Assembly (NCBI RefSeq): GCF_001659785.1
Contig: NZ_CP015961.1
Location: 806,001 to 870,000, forward strand
Length of the DNA stretch: 64,000 bases
Reading direction: 5' to 3'
DNA from: Dietzia timorensis
Lineage (GTDB): Bacteria; Actinomycetota; Actinomycetes; Mycobacteriales; Mycobacteriaceae
Shown: positions 37,219 through 45,235 of the stretch, piece after piece
Numbering within the stretch: the stretch's first letter is position 1
Layout: every line of letters starts with the position of its first letter
Program-made: the position numbers and the translations under genes
Notes under the pieces: model-generated
Seen by the model: the letters and a program-made list of their open reading frames with translations, nothing else
Databases searched by the model: none
What the model was told of the DNA's origin: nothing

Positions 37219-38295
37219 ATGACCGACCAGCCCAGCACTGGCGCCTCGTACGCCGCGGCCGGAGTGGACATCGACGCAGGCGAGCGGGCGGTCGAGCTGT
37301 TCGCCCCGCACGCCAAGCGCGCGACCCGGCCGGAGGTGACCGGCGGGCTCGGCGGCTTCGCTGGGCTCTTCCAGCTCAAGAACAACTACCGGCAGCCGCT
37401 GCTCGCCTCGTCCACGGACGGCGTCGGCACGAAGATCGCGGTCGCGCAGGCGATGGACATCCACAACACCGTTGGCATCGACCTCGTCGCGATGGTCGTC
37501 GACGATCTCGTCGTGTGCGGCGCCGAGCCGCTGTTCCTGCAGGACTACATCGCGATCGGGAAAGTCGTTCCCGAGCATGTCGCGCAGATCGTCGAGGGCA
37601 TCGCCGAGGGCTGTGTGCGCGCCGGCTGCGCCCTACTCGGCGGCGAGACCGCGGAGCACCCGGGCGTCATGGCGCCGGGGGAGTACGACATTTCGGGCAC
37701 GGGCGTCGGCGTCGTCGAGGCGGACGAGGTGCTGTCTGCCGAGTCGGTGCGCCCCGGCGACGTGCTCATCGGCATGGAGGCCTCGGGTATGCACTCGAAC
37801 GGTTACTCGCTCGCCCGGCACGTGCTCCTCGACCTCGCCCGCCTCCCGCTGGAGGGGCATGTCGAGGAGTTCGGCCGCTCGCTCGGCGAGGAGCTGCTCG
37901 AGCCGACCCGCATCTATGCACTCGACTGCCTCTCGCTGATCGCCGAAACCGATGTGCGCGTGTTCTGCCACGTCACCGGCGGCGGGCTCGCCGAGAACCT
38001 CGGCCGGGTCATCCCGCGGGGACTCAACGCGAAGATCGACCGCGCGAGCTGGCAGGTGCCCTCGGTGTTCCGCGTCGTGCAGCACCACGGCAAGGTCGCC
38101 GAGGCCGAGATGGAACGCACCTTCAATATGGGCGTGGGCATGGTCGCCGTCGTGGCTCCCGAGGACGTGGACCGCGCGCAGGCGATCCTCACCGCCCGCC
38201 ACATGAAGAACTTCGTGATGGGCACGGTCGAGAAGGCTGCGCACGACGCGCCGGATCAGCTCGTCGACGTGTTCGGCTCGCACTCGACGTTCTGA
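37219..38295 (+). CDS. purM: phosphoribosylformylglycinamidine cyclo-ligase (AIR synthetase)
   Basis: 358 residues. It closes the imidazole ring, converting FGAM to AIR with ATP. Motifs: ASYAAAGVDIDAGERAVELF, PLLASSTDGVGTKIAVAQ, MVVDDLVVCGAEPLFLQDYI, LGGETAEHPGVM, ASGMHSNGYSLARHV and CHVTGGGLAENLGRVIP. AAGGAA lies about 13 bases before the ATG, a longer spacing than usual. A 190-base gap separates it from purF and holds a possible 27-codon reading frame. A strong hairpin follows the gene. Confidence 0.97.
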   Translation: MTDQPSTGASYAAAGVDIDAGERAVELFAPHAKRATRPEVTGGLGGFAGLFQLKNNYRQPLLASSTDGVGTKIAVAQAMDIHNTVGIDLVAMVVDDLVVCGAEPLFLQDYIAIGKVVPEHVAQIVEGIAEGCVRAGCALLGGETAEHPGVMAPGEYDISGTGVGVVEADEVLSAESVRPGDVLIGMEASGMHSNGYSLARHVLLDLARLPLEGHVEEFGRSLGEELLEPTRIYALDCLSLIAETDVRVFCHVTGGGLAENLGRVIPRGLNAKIDRASWQVPSVFRVVQHHGKVAEAEMERTFNMGVGMVAVVAPEDVDRAQAILTARHMKNFVMGTVEKAAHDAPDQLVDVFGSHSTF

Positions 38296-38360
38296 TCGGG
38301 GCGCGGGCGGGCGGCCCGAGGGGGCCTGGAGAACTCGCCGGGCCCGGAGAAATCGACAAA

Positions 38361-38397
38361 CATTCACCCCGGTAGTCACGTGCTACCGGGGTGAATG
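38361..38397. terminator. strong terminator between purM and the convergent DUF3073 gene
   Basis: A perfect 15-bp stem (38361-38375 with 38383-38397; arm CATTCACCCCGGTAG) has a seven-base loop. It is preceded by AAA and followed by CTT, so it can work in both directions between the convergent genes. It is among the strongest hairpins in the window. Confidence 0.85.
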
Positions 38398-38430
38398 CTT
38401 GCGCGGTGAATCTTGAGGCTGGGGGGGCGA

Positions 38431-38613
38431 TCAGCGCCGGTCGTAACCGTCGTCGTAGTCGTCCGCCCAGTCGTCGCCGTCGTCATGGCCACCATGACTC
38501 GGCTTCTGGCCTGCTAGTTCACGTTGGAGTTGCTCGAAATCGGTGCTCGGCGTGTTGTACTTGAGCTCGCGTGCGACCTTTGTCTGCTTCGCTTTAGCGC
38601 GGCCTCGGCCCAT
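38431..38613 (-). CDS. DUF3073 family protein
   Basis: 60 residues from ATG 38613. The start MGRGRAKAKQTKVARELKYN is the signature of this actinobacterial family, and the C-terminus is Asp/Gly/His-rich (HGGHDDGDDWADDYDDGY). The basic head and acidic tail suggest nucleic acid or ribosome contact, but no function is established to my knowledge. It follows purM in convergent orientation, as in mycobacteria. An upstream in-frame start at 38694 gives a less conserved extension. Confidence 0.9.
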   Translation of the reverse strand: MGRGRAKAKQTKVARELKYNTPSTDFEQLQRELAGQKPSHGGHDDGDDWADDYDDGYDRR

Positions 38614-38809
38614 TAGCCTGACCCCCTCGGAACCTGGTGCTGGGCCACCTCGGGGGTGCCCATCGCATGTGTGTATGTATTTGCCTGGCTCCAAGGATAG
38701 CCAATAAGGCGCGGAAAGTCCCGACGACCTCCCCTTCGTGGTGCAATCTGCAGCACACAGGGTTTTTACAGGGGCAACCGCCGGTTATAAGAAAGTCGTA
38801 TGCCCGCGA

Positions 38810-39928
38810 TCAGCCTTCTCGGAGGCGCTTGATCGCGTCTCTTCCGGCCTGCGGGCCGGAGTCGTCGGGAAGCGAATCCGGGTCGATTGAGGCGGCCCCA
38901 TCCGAGACGGTGAGCGCCACATCGGCGCCCACGTTGCGCTTGACGAGAGCGAGCGCCACCGGACCGAGCTCGTGGTGGTGAACGGCGGTTCCGAGTCGAC
39001 CGACGGTGCGCGAGCCGGCCTTGACCTCGGCGCCGGCGCCGGGCAGTTCGTCCTCGCTGCCGTCGAGGAGCAGCCGCACGAGCGCACGTGGCGCGCGACC
39101 GAGGTTGTGCACCCGAGATACGGTTTCCTGCCCGCGGTAGCACCCCTTGTCGAGATGCACCGCGCCGCCTGAGGCGACGTCTCCGATCCACGCCGGAACC
39201 TCGTGCGGGATCGTCTTCTCGTCGAGGTCTGTCTCGTCCGGGACGAGCTCCATCACGCGCAGCGCGTCGAAACCCCACCGACCCATGACGGCGGAGCACG
39301 CTTCGGCCAAGGCGGTCCAGGCCCGCCCGAGCTGTGCCCGGTCGACGATGACGTCCTCGCCGGTATGTCCGGCGGAGCCGTGCCGCGCCCGACGCGCGAT
39401 GAGCCAGTCGGTAGGGGCGGGAGCGGCGACGTCATCCAGCGAATCGAGGACGCTTGCGGCCGAGGGCCCCACAACGGTGAGTAGGGCCAGTTCGGACGCT
39501 ATGCGCGGGGTCACCTCGGACCAGAACACCATCTTGTCGAGAAATTCGAACAGCGACTGCGCGCGGCCCGCCGCCGTGTCGAGGACGAGGGAATCGGCGG
39601 TGGCGTAGATGCCGAAGCTGTGCTCGACGCGGCCATTGGCATCGAGGATGAGCGAGCGCGTCGACTCGCCCTCGGCGAGTTCGGTGACGTGCTGGCTGAT
39701 GAACCCCTCCAGCCACGTGAGCCGCTCCGGGCCGGTGAGGACTACGAACTCCCTGTCACTGCGGTCGACCAGCGCGGAACCGGTTTCCGCGGCGCGCTGC
39801 TCGGCGAAGGGATCGCCGAAATGTCCGGCGGTGGTGCCGTCGGGGTCGGCGACCGCCCCCGGATGGCCGAGAGAGGGGGCGATTTCGGATGGAGCGGGTG
39901 GTGTCGATGCGTCGCCGGTAGTACTCAC
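38810..39928 (-). CDS. ygfZ: YgfZ/GcvT-like folate-binding protein
   Basis: 372 residues. The diagnostic motif KGCYRGQETVSRVHNLGRAP near residue 260 contains the family K-G-C-Y-x-G-Q-E. The remainder has the GcvT-type folate-binding fold (LTGPERLTWLEGFISQHVTE, LILDANGRVEHSFGIYATAD). YgfZ proteins help repair or assemble iron-sulfur enzymes. GTG 39928 is chosen; ATG 39958 is in frame but overlaps the first codon of the divergent pabC gene (39957). The two genes therefore share a very short bidirectional start region. Confidence 0.9.
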   Translation of the reverse strand: MSTTGDASTPPAPSEIAPSLGHPGAVADPDGTTAGHFGDPFAEQRAAETGSALVDRSDREFVVLTGPERLTWLEGFISQHVTELAEGESTRSLILDANGRVEHSFGIYATADSLVLDTAAGRAQSLFEFLDKMVFWSEVTPRIASELALLTVVGPSAASVLDSLDDVAAPAPTDWLIARRARHGSAGHTGEDVIVDRAQLGRAWTALAEACSAVMGRWGFDALRVMELVPDETDLDEKTIPHEVPAWIGDVASGGAVHLDKGCYRGQETVSRVHNLGRAPRALVRLLLDGSEDELPGAGAEVKAGSRTVGRLGTAVHHHELGPVALALVKRNVGADVALTVSDGAASIDPDSLPDDSGPQAGRDAIKRLREG

Positions 39929-39956
39929 CCTTTCGATACTACGTACCGTGGAGGGC

Positions 39957-40943
39957 ATGACGAATTTTCCAGGCGGGCCGGGTGAGGCCCGAGACGCAGG
40001 AGAGGTGTCCTCGCCGGTGGAGGCGAACGCGAGCCGGGTCGTGTTGCACGTGGCCGGGCCCGGCCTGGCGACGCCGAAGGTCGTCGACCCCGATGCCCCG
40101 CTGCTTCTCGCGGACGATCTCGGCGCGGTGCGCGGGGACGGCTGCTTCGACTCGCTGCTGCTGCACCGCGGGCGCGCGCTCAAGCCACTGCGTCACCTCG
40201 CCCGGATCTCGCGGTCGGCGCGGATGCTCGAGATAGATCCCCCCGGCGAACAAGAGTGGACCGCGGGGATCGAGGCGGCGGAAGCCGAGTGGGTGCGCAT
40301 CCATGGTGGCGATACCGTGTCCGCGCCAGACGCACTGCTCCGCCTGGTGCTCACGCGCGGCGCCGAGCACGCCGCAGGCCGCGCGGATGACGCGACGGCG
40401 TACATCACGGTCGCAGCGATCGGTACCCATGTGGCGAAGGTGCGCAGGGAGGGGATCGCGGTGCAGGTGCAACAGCGCGGTTTCTCGGTGGATCTCGCCG
40501 CGAACGCGCCGTGGCAACTGCTCGGCGCGAAGACTCTGTCATATGCGACGAACATGGCCGCGCTGCGGCATGCGGCGGCCGACGGCTTCGGCGACGTGCT
40601 CTTTCTGTCCTCGGAGGGCGAGGTGCTCGAGGGACCGCGCTCGACGATCGTCGCAGTGCGCGACGGGGCCCTACTCAGCCCGCCGCAGGAGATCGGCATT
40701 CTCGAGGGGACCACGCTCGGCGCGCTCGGCGAGGCCGCGCAGCGTCGCGGGATCCCGCTGCGCCGCGAGCATCTGCTGCTCTCGGACCTGCTCGTCGCGG
40801 ATTCGGTGTGGTTCATCTCGTCGATCACACTTGCCGCGCGCGTGGTGCGTATCGACTCCCACGAGATCGGCGGCCGCGATGCGGGGATCGATGTGGGCGC
40901 GCTCGTCGCCGAGGCCGTGGGCGTGGAGAACTGGCCCGGCTAG
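39957..40943 (+). CDS. pabC: aminodeoxychorismate lyase (fold IV PLP enzyme)
   Basis: 328 residues from ATG 39957, with GGAGGGC upstream. Fold type IV aminotransferase/lyase domain: VRGDGCFDSLLLHRGRALKP, the PLP lysine at about 192 in LLGAKTLSYATNM, and SSEGEVLEGPRSTIVAV. It releases pyruvate from aminodeoxychorismate to give 4-aminobenzoate for folate synthesis; pabB faces it and makes the substrate, which supports this over branched-chain aminotransferase. The stop codon shares CTAG with the pabB stop. The N-terminal ~25 residues are variable. Confidence 0.88.
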   Translation: MTNFPGGPGEARDAGEVSSPVEANASRVVLHVAGPGLATPKVVDPDAPLLLADDLGAVRGDGCFDSLLLHRGRALKPLRHLARISRSARMLEIDPPGEQEWTAGIEAAEAEWVRIHGGDTVSAPDALLRLVLTRGAEHAAGRADDATAYITVAAIGTHVAKVRREGIAVQVQQRGFSVDLAANAPWQLLGAKTLSYATNMAALRHAAADGFGDVLFLSSEGEVLEGPRSTIVAVRDGALLSPPQEIGILEGTTLGALGEAAQRRGIPLRREHLLLSDLLVADSVWFISSITLAARVVRIDSHEIGGRDAGIDVGALVAEAVGVENWPG

Positions 40944-42454
40944 GTCCGATCTTCGGCGAGTCGCGCGCCGAGCGCGTCGAGTACCGGCCGTAGTTTGACG
41001 AGCGTTTCGGCCCATTCGGCCTCGGGATCCGAGGGGGCGAGAATGGCGCCGCCCACCCCGATCGAGGTTCCCCGTGGGCCGGTCACCGCGGTCCGGATCG
41101 TGATCGCGAGATCCGCCGAACCGTCCGGCGCGAGCCATCCGAGCGCCCCGGAGTACAGCCCGCGGGCGCGCGGTTCGATCCGCGCGCACAGGTCCATCGC
41201 GCGACGCTTGGGGGCGCCGGTCATCGAGCCGCCGGGAAACGTCGCGGCGATCGCGTCGACGAGGTCGCGGCCCGGCTCGAGCCGTCCGGTGATCGTGCTC
41301 ACGAGCTGATGCACGTGCGAGAACGATTCGACCTCGCACAGCTGCGGCACACCGACGCTGCCGAGCGCGCTCACCCGGCCGAGGTCGTTGCGCAACAGGT
41401 CGACGATCATGAGGTTCTCGGCGCGGTCCTTGTCATTGCTGGCCAGGTCCTCATGCAGCGCACGGTCTGAGTCGGCGTCGGCGCCACGCGGGCGTGTACC
41501 CTTGATCGGCCTCGTCTCCATCGCCCCGCAGGGGTCGACGCGCAGGAATCTCTCGGGTGAGGCGCAGAGCAGGGCAGTGTCCCCGAAGCGCAGGTACGCG
41601 CCGAATGGAGCGGGTGTATGACGCCGGAGGCGCTGATACGCGCCAAGCGGATCTTCGATTCTCGGTCCCCGCGCCGTATTCGTCAGGCAGATCTCGTAGG
41701 CCTCTCCCAGCCCTATCGCGTCCTGACAGCGGGCAATAGCCTCGAGGTACTCGGCCCGCGACGCGTCGAGGACGAACTCGCCCGTCGACCGCTCTGCCCG
41801 ATCTGCCTCCGGTTCGTAGTCGCCGTTCCCGTCGCCGCCGTTCCCGTCGCCGCCGGGCTCCCCTTTGCCACGCGCGAGCTCGGCTACGATGCGGGCTGCG
41901 TCGTCGAGCCAGGCACGCGCAAGGGATTCGGGCTGCGCGGACTCGTCGCCGGCGGAGAGGAGCGCGACCTCGCCGGTGAACTGGTCGATGATGACGAGTC
42001 GCGATGGCACCGCGAGCATCGCGTCCGGAAGCGCGTCGGGCTGCTGCGGCTGCGCCGGGTGCCGCGGCGGAGGGGGCTCGCCGCCCGCTCCCGCGCCCTG
42101 GCCGCGGCCGTCCATGCCGAGCCCATATCCGAGCGCACAAACGAGGCCCGGGGAGAAGCCTCCGGGCAGGGCGGGGTGAGCGCCTCCGCCGTCATGGGAA
42201 TAGATGGGACGGGCGGTTTCGGCCAGTCGACATCGCAATTCGGGGTAGAACCCCTCCGGTGCCGGCGAGGGCGACGCCGTATCCGCGACGTGATGCCAGA
42301 AGACGTTGCCCATTGGGCCGTCGGCGGTGCCGAGGATGCTCAGTCTGCCGAGACGCGGATCCGGGCGCGAGCTGTCGAGCCAGAAAGAGTCGCGGGTGTC
42401 GCCGAACAGCGCCGGGAAGAGGCGCGCGGCCACATCGCGGGACTCGGCGGGCAC
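40940..42454 (-). CDS. pabB: aminodeoxychorismate synthase component I
   Basis: Chorismate-binding enzyme. The C-terminal ~270 residues carry YLEAIARCQDAIGLGEAYEI, FGAYLRFGDTALLCASPERF, METRPIKGTRPRG, NLMIVDLLRNDLGRV, EVESFSHVHQLVSTI and FPGGSMTGAPKRRAMDL, all typical of PabB/TrpE. It makes 4-amino-4-deoxychorismate from chorismate and ammonia. The N-terminal half starts ARLFPALFGDTRDSFWLDSS and includes a Gly/Pro/Gln-rich insert and a GGDGNGGDGNGD repeat. The start is uncertain: GTG 42454 is given; a CTG at 42502 has a better Shine-Dalgarno, and ATG 42619 would overlap the upstream gene by 92 bases. Confidence 0.88.
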   Translation of the reverse strand: MPAESRDVAARLFPALFGDTRDSFWLDSSRPDPRLGRLSILGTADGPMGNVFWHHVADTASPSPAPEGFYPELRCRLAETARPIYSHDGGGAHPALPGGFSPGLVCALGYGLGMDGRGQGAGAGGEPPPPRHPAQPQQPDALPDAMLAVPSRLVIIDQFTGEVALLSAGDESAQPESLARAWLDDAARIVAELARGKGEPGGDGNGGDGNGDYEPEADRAERSTGEFVLDASRAEYLEAIARCQDAIGLGEAYEICLTNTARGPRIEDPLGAYQRLRRHTPAPFGAYLRFGDTALLCASPERFLRVDPCGAMETRPIKGTRPRGADADSDRALHEDLASNDKDRAENLMIVDLLRNDLGRVSALGSVGVPQLCEVESFSHVHQLVSTITGRLEPGRDLVDAIAATFPGGSMTGAPKRRAMDLCARIEPRARGLYSGALGWLAPDGSADLAITIRTAVTGPRGTSIGVGGAILAPSDPEAEWAETLVKLRPVLDALGARLAEDRT

Positions 42455-42527
42455 GAAAAGACGGCGCGCCCACCAGCAGGTGGACGCGCCGCGAGGATTC
42501 AGTTCCGCTCCCGAACCTATCGCCGAC

Positions 42528-43193
42528 TCAGCCGGCGACGCGCTGGAGGCGAGCCGAGAGCGAGGGGATCTGCCCCTTCTCGGGGTGCACGCGCTCCTCG
42601 ACCCAGCCGAGGTCGCCATTTTCGACGATTCCGTACAGCCGAACGGCGCCGCCGAGCTGCGGGCCGGTCGGCGTCGACATCGTCGCGTCGGTGGTGACCT
42701 TCCACGAGGACTGGCTCAGCGGCTGGCCGTAGTACGCCTCGATCACGCCCGAGGCGTGGACGATGAGGAACTCGATCTCGTCGGTCTCGGAGATCCGCCA
42801 GAAGCCAGTCTCGCGGTAGGCGGGGATGTCCGCATTGCCCTCGTCATCGAGCTTCCAGCTGCGCGAGGACCAGGAGAGGTAGTTCTCGCCGTCGTGGGAG
42901 ACGATGATCTGCTGGCCGAAGCGGTGCTCGCCGTGCTGCGCCGTGTCCGCCTCGCCCTCGCCTTCCCAGACGCCGACGAGGGGGAGCAGCGCGAGCAGCC
43001 CCGGGTGCAGATCGGGGCCGTGGCGCAGGTTCGCCGTGTCCTCGGCGATGGGAAGCTCGCCGAACGGCACGATGTTGCGCTCGCCCGTTGTCTGCGCGCG
43101 TTCGACTGCCGCCTCGACGGCGGCATTGCCGGAGGCGCCGACCTTCTTGGGGCGGTTCGGCTGTTCGGGGGGAGTGTTATCGCTCGTAGTCAC
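42528..43193 (-). CDS. nitrobindin-like heme-binding beta-barrel protein (FABP-like)
   Basis: 221 residues from GTG 43193. After a ~65-residue variable N-terminus the barrel begins PLVGVWEGEGEADTAQHGEH, the G-x-W-x-G-x-G motif of the DUF1794/nitrobindin family, and ends near WVEERVHPEKGQ. The histidine in FLIVHASGVIEAYYG corresponds to the region that holds the heme iron ligand in known members. Nitrobindins bind heme and isomerise peroxynitrite. Its place between pabB and the sulfurtransferase gene follows mycobacterial order. Confidence 0.85.
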   Translation of the reverse strand: MTTSDNTPPEQPNRPKKVGASGNAAVEAAVERAQTTGERNIVPFGELPIAEDTANLRHGPDLHPGLLALLPLVGVWEGEGEADTAQHGEHRFGQQIIVSHDGENYLSWSSRSWKLDDEGNADIPAYRETGFWRISETDEIEFLIVHASGVIEAYYGQPLSQSSWKVTTDATMSTPTGPQLGGAVRLYGIVENGDLGWVEERVHPEKGQIPSLSARLQRVAG

Positions 43194-43205
43194 TCGCGAA
43201 ATCCT

Positions 43206-43304
43206 CTAGGACTCGTCGTGCAGGAAGCGGTAGAGAATGTACGCGGACATGAGGGTGATCACCACGACCGCGACGACCAGCAGAATCTCGAAAAACAGGA
43301 CCAT
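43206..43304 (-). CDS. 32-residue single-helix membrane protein
   Basis: A complete reading frame of 33 codons from ATG 43304 to TAG 43206. The product starts MVLFFEILLVVAVVVITLMS and ends AYILYRFLHDES: one transmembrane helix of about 24 residues with a short charged C-terminus (Arg, His, Asp, Glu). It fits exactly between the nitrobindin gene (12 bases downstream) and the sulfurtransferase gene (21 bases upstream) on the same strand, so it is probably cotranscribed. The mycobacterial position holds sseC, a soluble protein, which is not seen here. I have an impression of similar small ORFs in rhodococci but cannot confirm it. Confidence 0.7.
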   Translation of the reverse strand: MVLFFEILLVVAVVVITLMSAYILYRFLHDES

Positions 43305-43325
43305 GAGTCCAATCCTAACTTACGA

Positions 43326-44162
43326 TCAGCGTTCCACAGGAACGCCGATGAGTGATCCGTATTCCACCCAGCTACCGTCGTAGTTCGCGACCCCGGACAC
43401 TCCGAGGAGCTCGCGTAGTACGAACCAGGTATGCGAGGAGCGTTCGCCGATGCGGCAGTAGGTGACGATGCGGGCGCCGTCCTCGGCCGCGAGCAGCGGC
43501 TTCGCATAAAGGCGCCGAAGGTCCTCGTCGCTGCGGAAGGTGCCGTCGCGCGCCACAGCGCGGTTCCACGGGATCGACAGCGCTCCGGGGATGTGGCCGC
43601 GCTGCTGCCCGCCCTCCTGCGGCAGGTGCGGCGGCGCAAGGAGGCGCCCGGTGAATTCGTCGACGCTGCGCACGTCGATGAGCACGTCGTGATCGAGACC
43701 GTCGAGCACATCGGAGCGAAGCGCGCGGATCTCGGCGTCGACGCCGGGGACCGGGTAGTCGGTGGCGGCCGGCTCCGGCACCTCGTCGGTGAGCGGGCGG
43801 CCCTCCATCGTCCACTTCATCCGGCCGCCGTCGAGTATCCGCACATCGGCGTGCCCATAGAGCTTGAACAGCCAATATCCGAAGGCCGCGAACCAGTTGT
43901 GGTTGCCGCCGTAGAGCACGACCGTGTCTCCCGGCGCAATCCCCCGCGCCCCGAGGAGTGTGGCGAATTCCTCCGCGCCGACGATGTCTCTGGAGGCCTG
44001 GGACTGCAGGTCCGTGCGCCAATCGAGCGCCATCGCCCCGGGCAGGTGCCCCTGGGCGGCGTAGGCGCCGGCGTCCTCGTCCACCTCGACGATGTGGATG
44101 CCCGCGGCGCCCAGGTGCTCGGACATCCACGCGGTAGTCACAAGGACATCTGATCGTGGCAT
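43326..44162 (-). CDS. thiosulfate sulfurtransferase (rhodanese, CysA/SseA type)
   Basis: 278 residues with two rhodanese domains. The C-terminal one holds the active-site Cys236 in RIVTYCRIGERSSHTWFVL, nearly the same as mycobacterial CysA2. The N-terminal domain (HLPGAMALDWRTDLQ, VVLYGGNHNWFAAFGYWLF) lacks the cysteine, as usual. It transfers sulfur from thiosulfate to cyanide or thiols; the physiological acceptor is unknown. ATG 44162 gives the standard N-terminus. It is upstream of the small membrane protein and nitrobindin genes on the same strand. Confidence 0.92.
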   Translation of the reverse strand: MPRSDVLVTTAWMSEHLGAAGIHIVEVDEDAGAYAAQGHLPGAMALDWRTDLQSQASRDIVGAEEFATLLGARGIAPGDTVVLYGGNHNWFAAFGYWLFKLYGHADVRILDGGRMKWTMEGRPLTDEVPEPAATDYPVPGVDAEIRALRSDVLDGLDHDVLIDVRSVDEFTGRLLAPPHLPQEGGQQRGHIPGALSIPWNRAVARDGTFRSDEDLRRLYAKPLLAAEDGARIVTYCRIGERSSHTWFVLRELLGVSGVANYDGSWVEYGSLIGVPVER

Positions 44163-44180
44163 GGGGCCAGTTTAGCCCCG

Positions 44181-45095
44181 CTATGGGTGCGGGCTGTAAG
44201 TAAGCCCGCCCGAGAGTTCGCGGGGGGAGAAACGGAGCTCGTCGAATTCGGCCTCGAGCCACAGCGAGTGCGCTCGCGCCTCGATCCGCTCCGGAGGCAG
44301 GCCAAGTGGCATCGACGCGGCGTCGAAGCGCAGCGCGTCGCCTGACAACGGGGTACCGCCCGGCCAGTCGGTGGACCCGTCCTCGGCGCCCGGAACGTGC
44401 TGGGACAGCCTGCGCCCCGCGGCGGAGGTGTCCTGTTCGGCGATGACGGCGGACGCCGTCCCGCGCTCGGCCCGCAGATCCAACGCGAACGCGGCGCTGG
44501 CGTCGACGCAGGACCCTGCGTTCGTGGCGGCGCCGGGGTCCCCGGCCGCTTCCGGAGCGAGGAGCCGTCCGGCGATTCGGGCGCGCTGCTCGGGTGCGCC
44601 GACGAGGCTGCCGTCGTCGAACGCGGAGAGGAATGCACTGCACAGCCCGAGTGGCGTGCCGATCGCCTGTGCCCCGAGTTCGACGCGCACCGTGCCGTCG
44701 GACACGACGAGTTCGTCGCCGTCAAGGCGGCCCTCGCGGGCATCGAGGTAGACGGTGGCGACGCCCGACGGCACGTAGCGACCGTCCGTCGAGTCTGCCT
44801 GCATGGGTACCTCCTGGGCGCGGATCGACAGGTCGGTCCACTCCCGCCCGCCGGGGTGCAGCGTCCACCGGGGCGCGGCATTGACCTGGACCGGCGGGAG
44901 CGGGGACGCAGCCGGGCGGATGGCGTGAGCGAGCGTCGACTGTCCTTGTGCGGCGAGGTACATGCCGACCAGGCCGAATGCCAGGATCGACGTCATTACT
45001 ACCGAGAAGGCGAAGAGAAGGATGCGGCCGGCGGGGCGCTTTGTGCGGGGCAAGGGGGCTTCGCCTCCTTCGGGGATCGTCGCGGGCCGTGCCAT
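44181..45095 (-). CDS. lmeA: LmeA-like (DUF2993) envelope protein
   Basis: 304 residues from ATG 45095. A transmembrane or signal helix lies at about residues 22-46 (RILLFAFSVVMTSILAFGLV), and the rest is a beta-rich extracytoplasmic domain of the DUF2993 kind. In mycobacteria LmeA binds phosphatidylinositol mannosides and supports mannan elongation of lipomannan. The identification rests on domain type and on the position: beside glnR and mshD, divergent from glnR, as in Mycobacterium tuberculosis. Sequence similarity to LmeA itself could not be measured. Confidence 0.72.
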   Translation of the reverse strand: MARPATIPEGGEAPLPRTKRPAGRILLFAFSVVMTSILAFGLVGMYLAAQGQSTLAHAIRPAASPLPPVQVNAAPRWTLHPGGREWTDLSIRAQEVPMQADSTDGRYVPSGVATVYLDAREGRLDGDELVVSDGTVRVELGAQAIGTPLGLCSAFLSAFDDGSLVGAPEQRARIAGRLLAPEAAGDPGAATNAGSCVDASAAFALDLRAERGTASAVIAEQDTSAAGRRLSQHVPGAEDGSTDWPGGTPLSGDALRFDAASMPLGLPPERIEARAHSLWLEAEFDELRFSPRELSGGLTYSPHP

Positions 45096-45235
45096 CGGCC
45101 CAGCGTATACTTTTCCCATCACGGCGGTGCGGCCCCTGGGGCACGGCGTCGTCGAGCACTTTCCGGGCCAGGGGAGTCATAAGGATTGGCGCGCTGCCGG
45201 GGAGACGAAATCCGGAAGCGATGTGGGAGGTGCCG

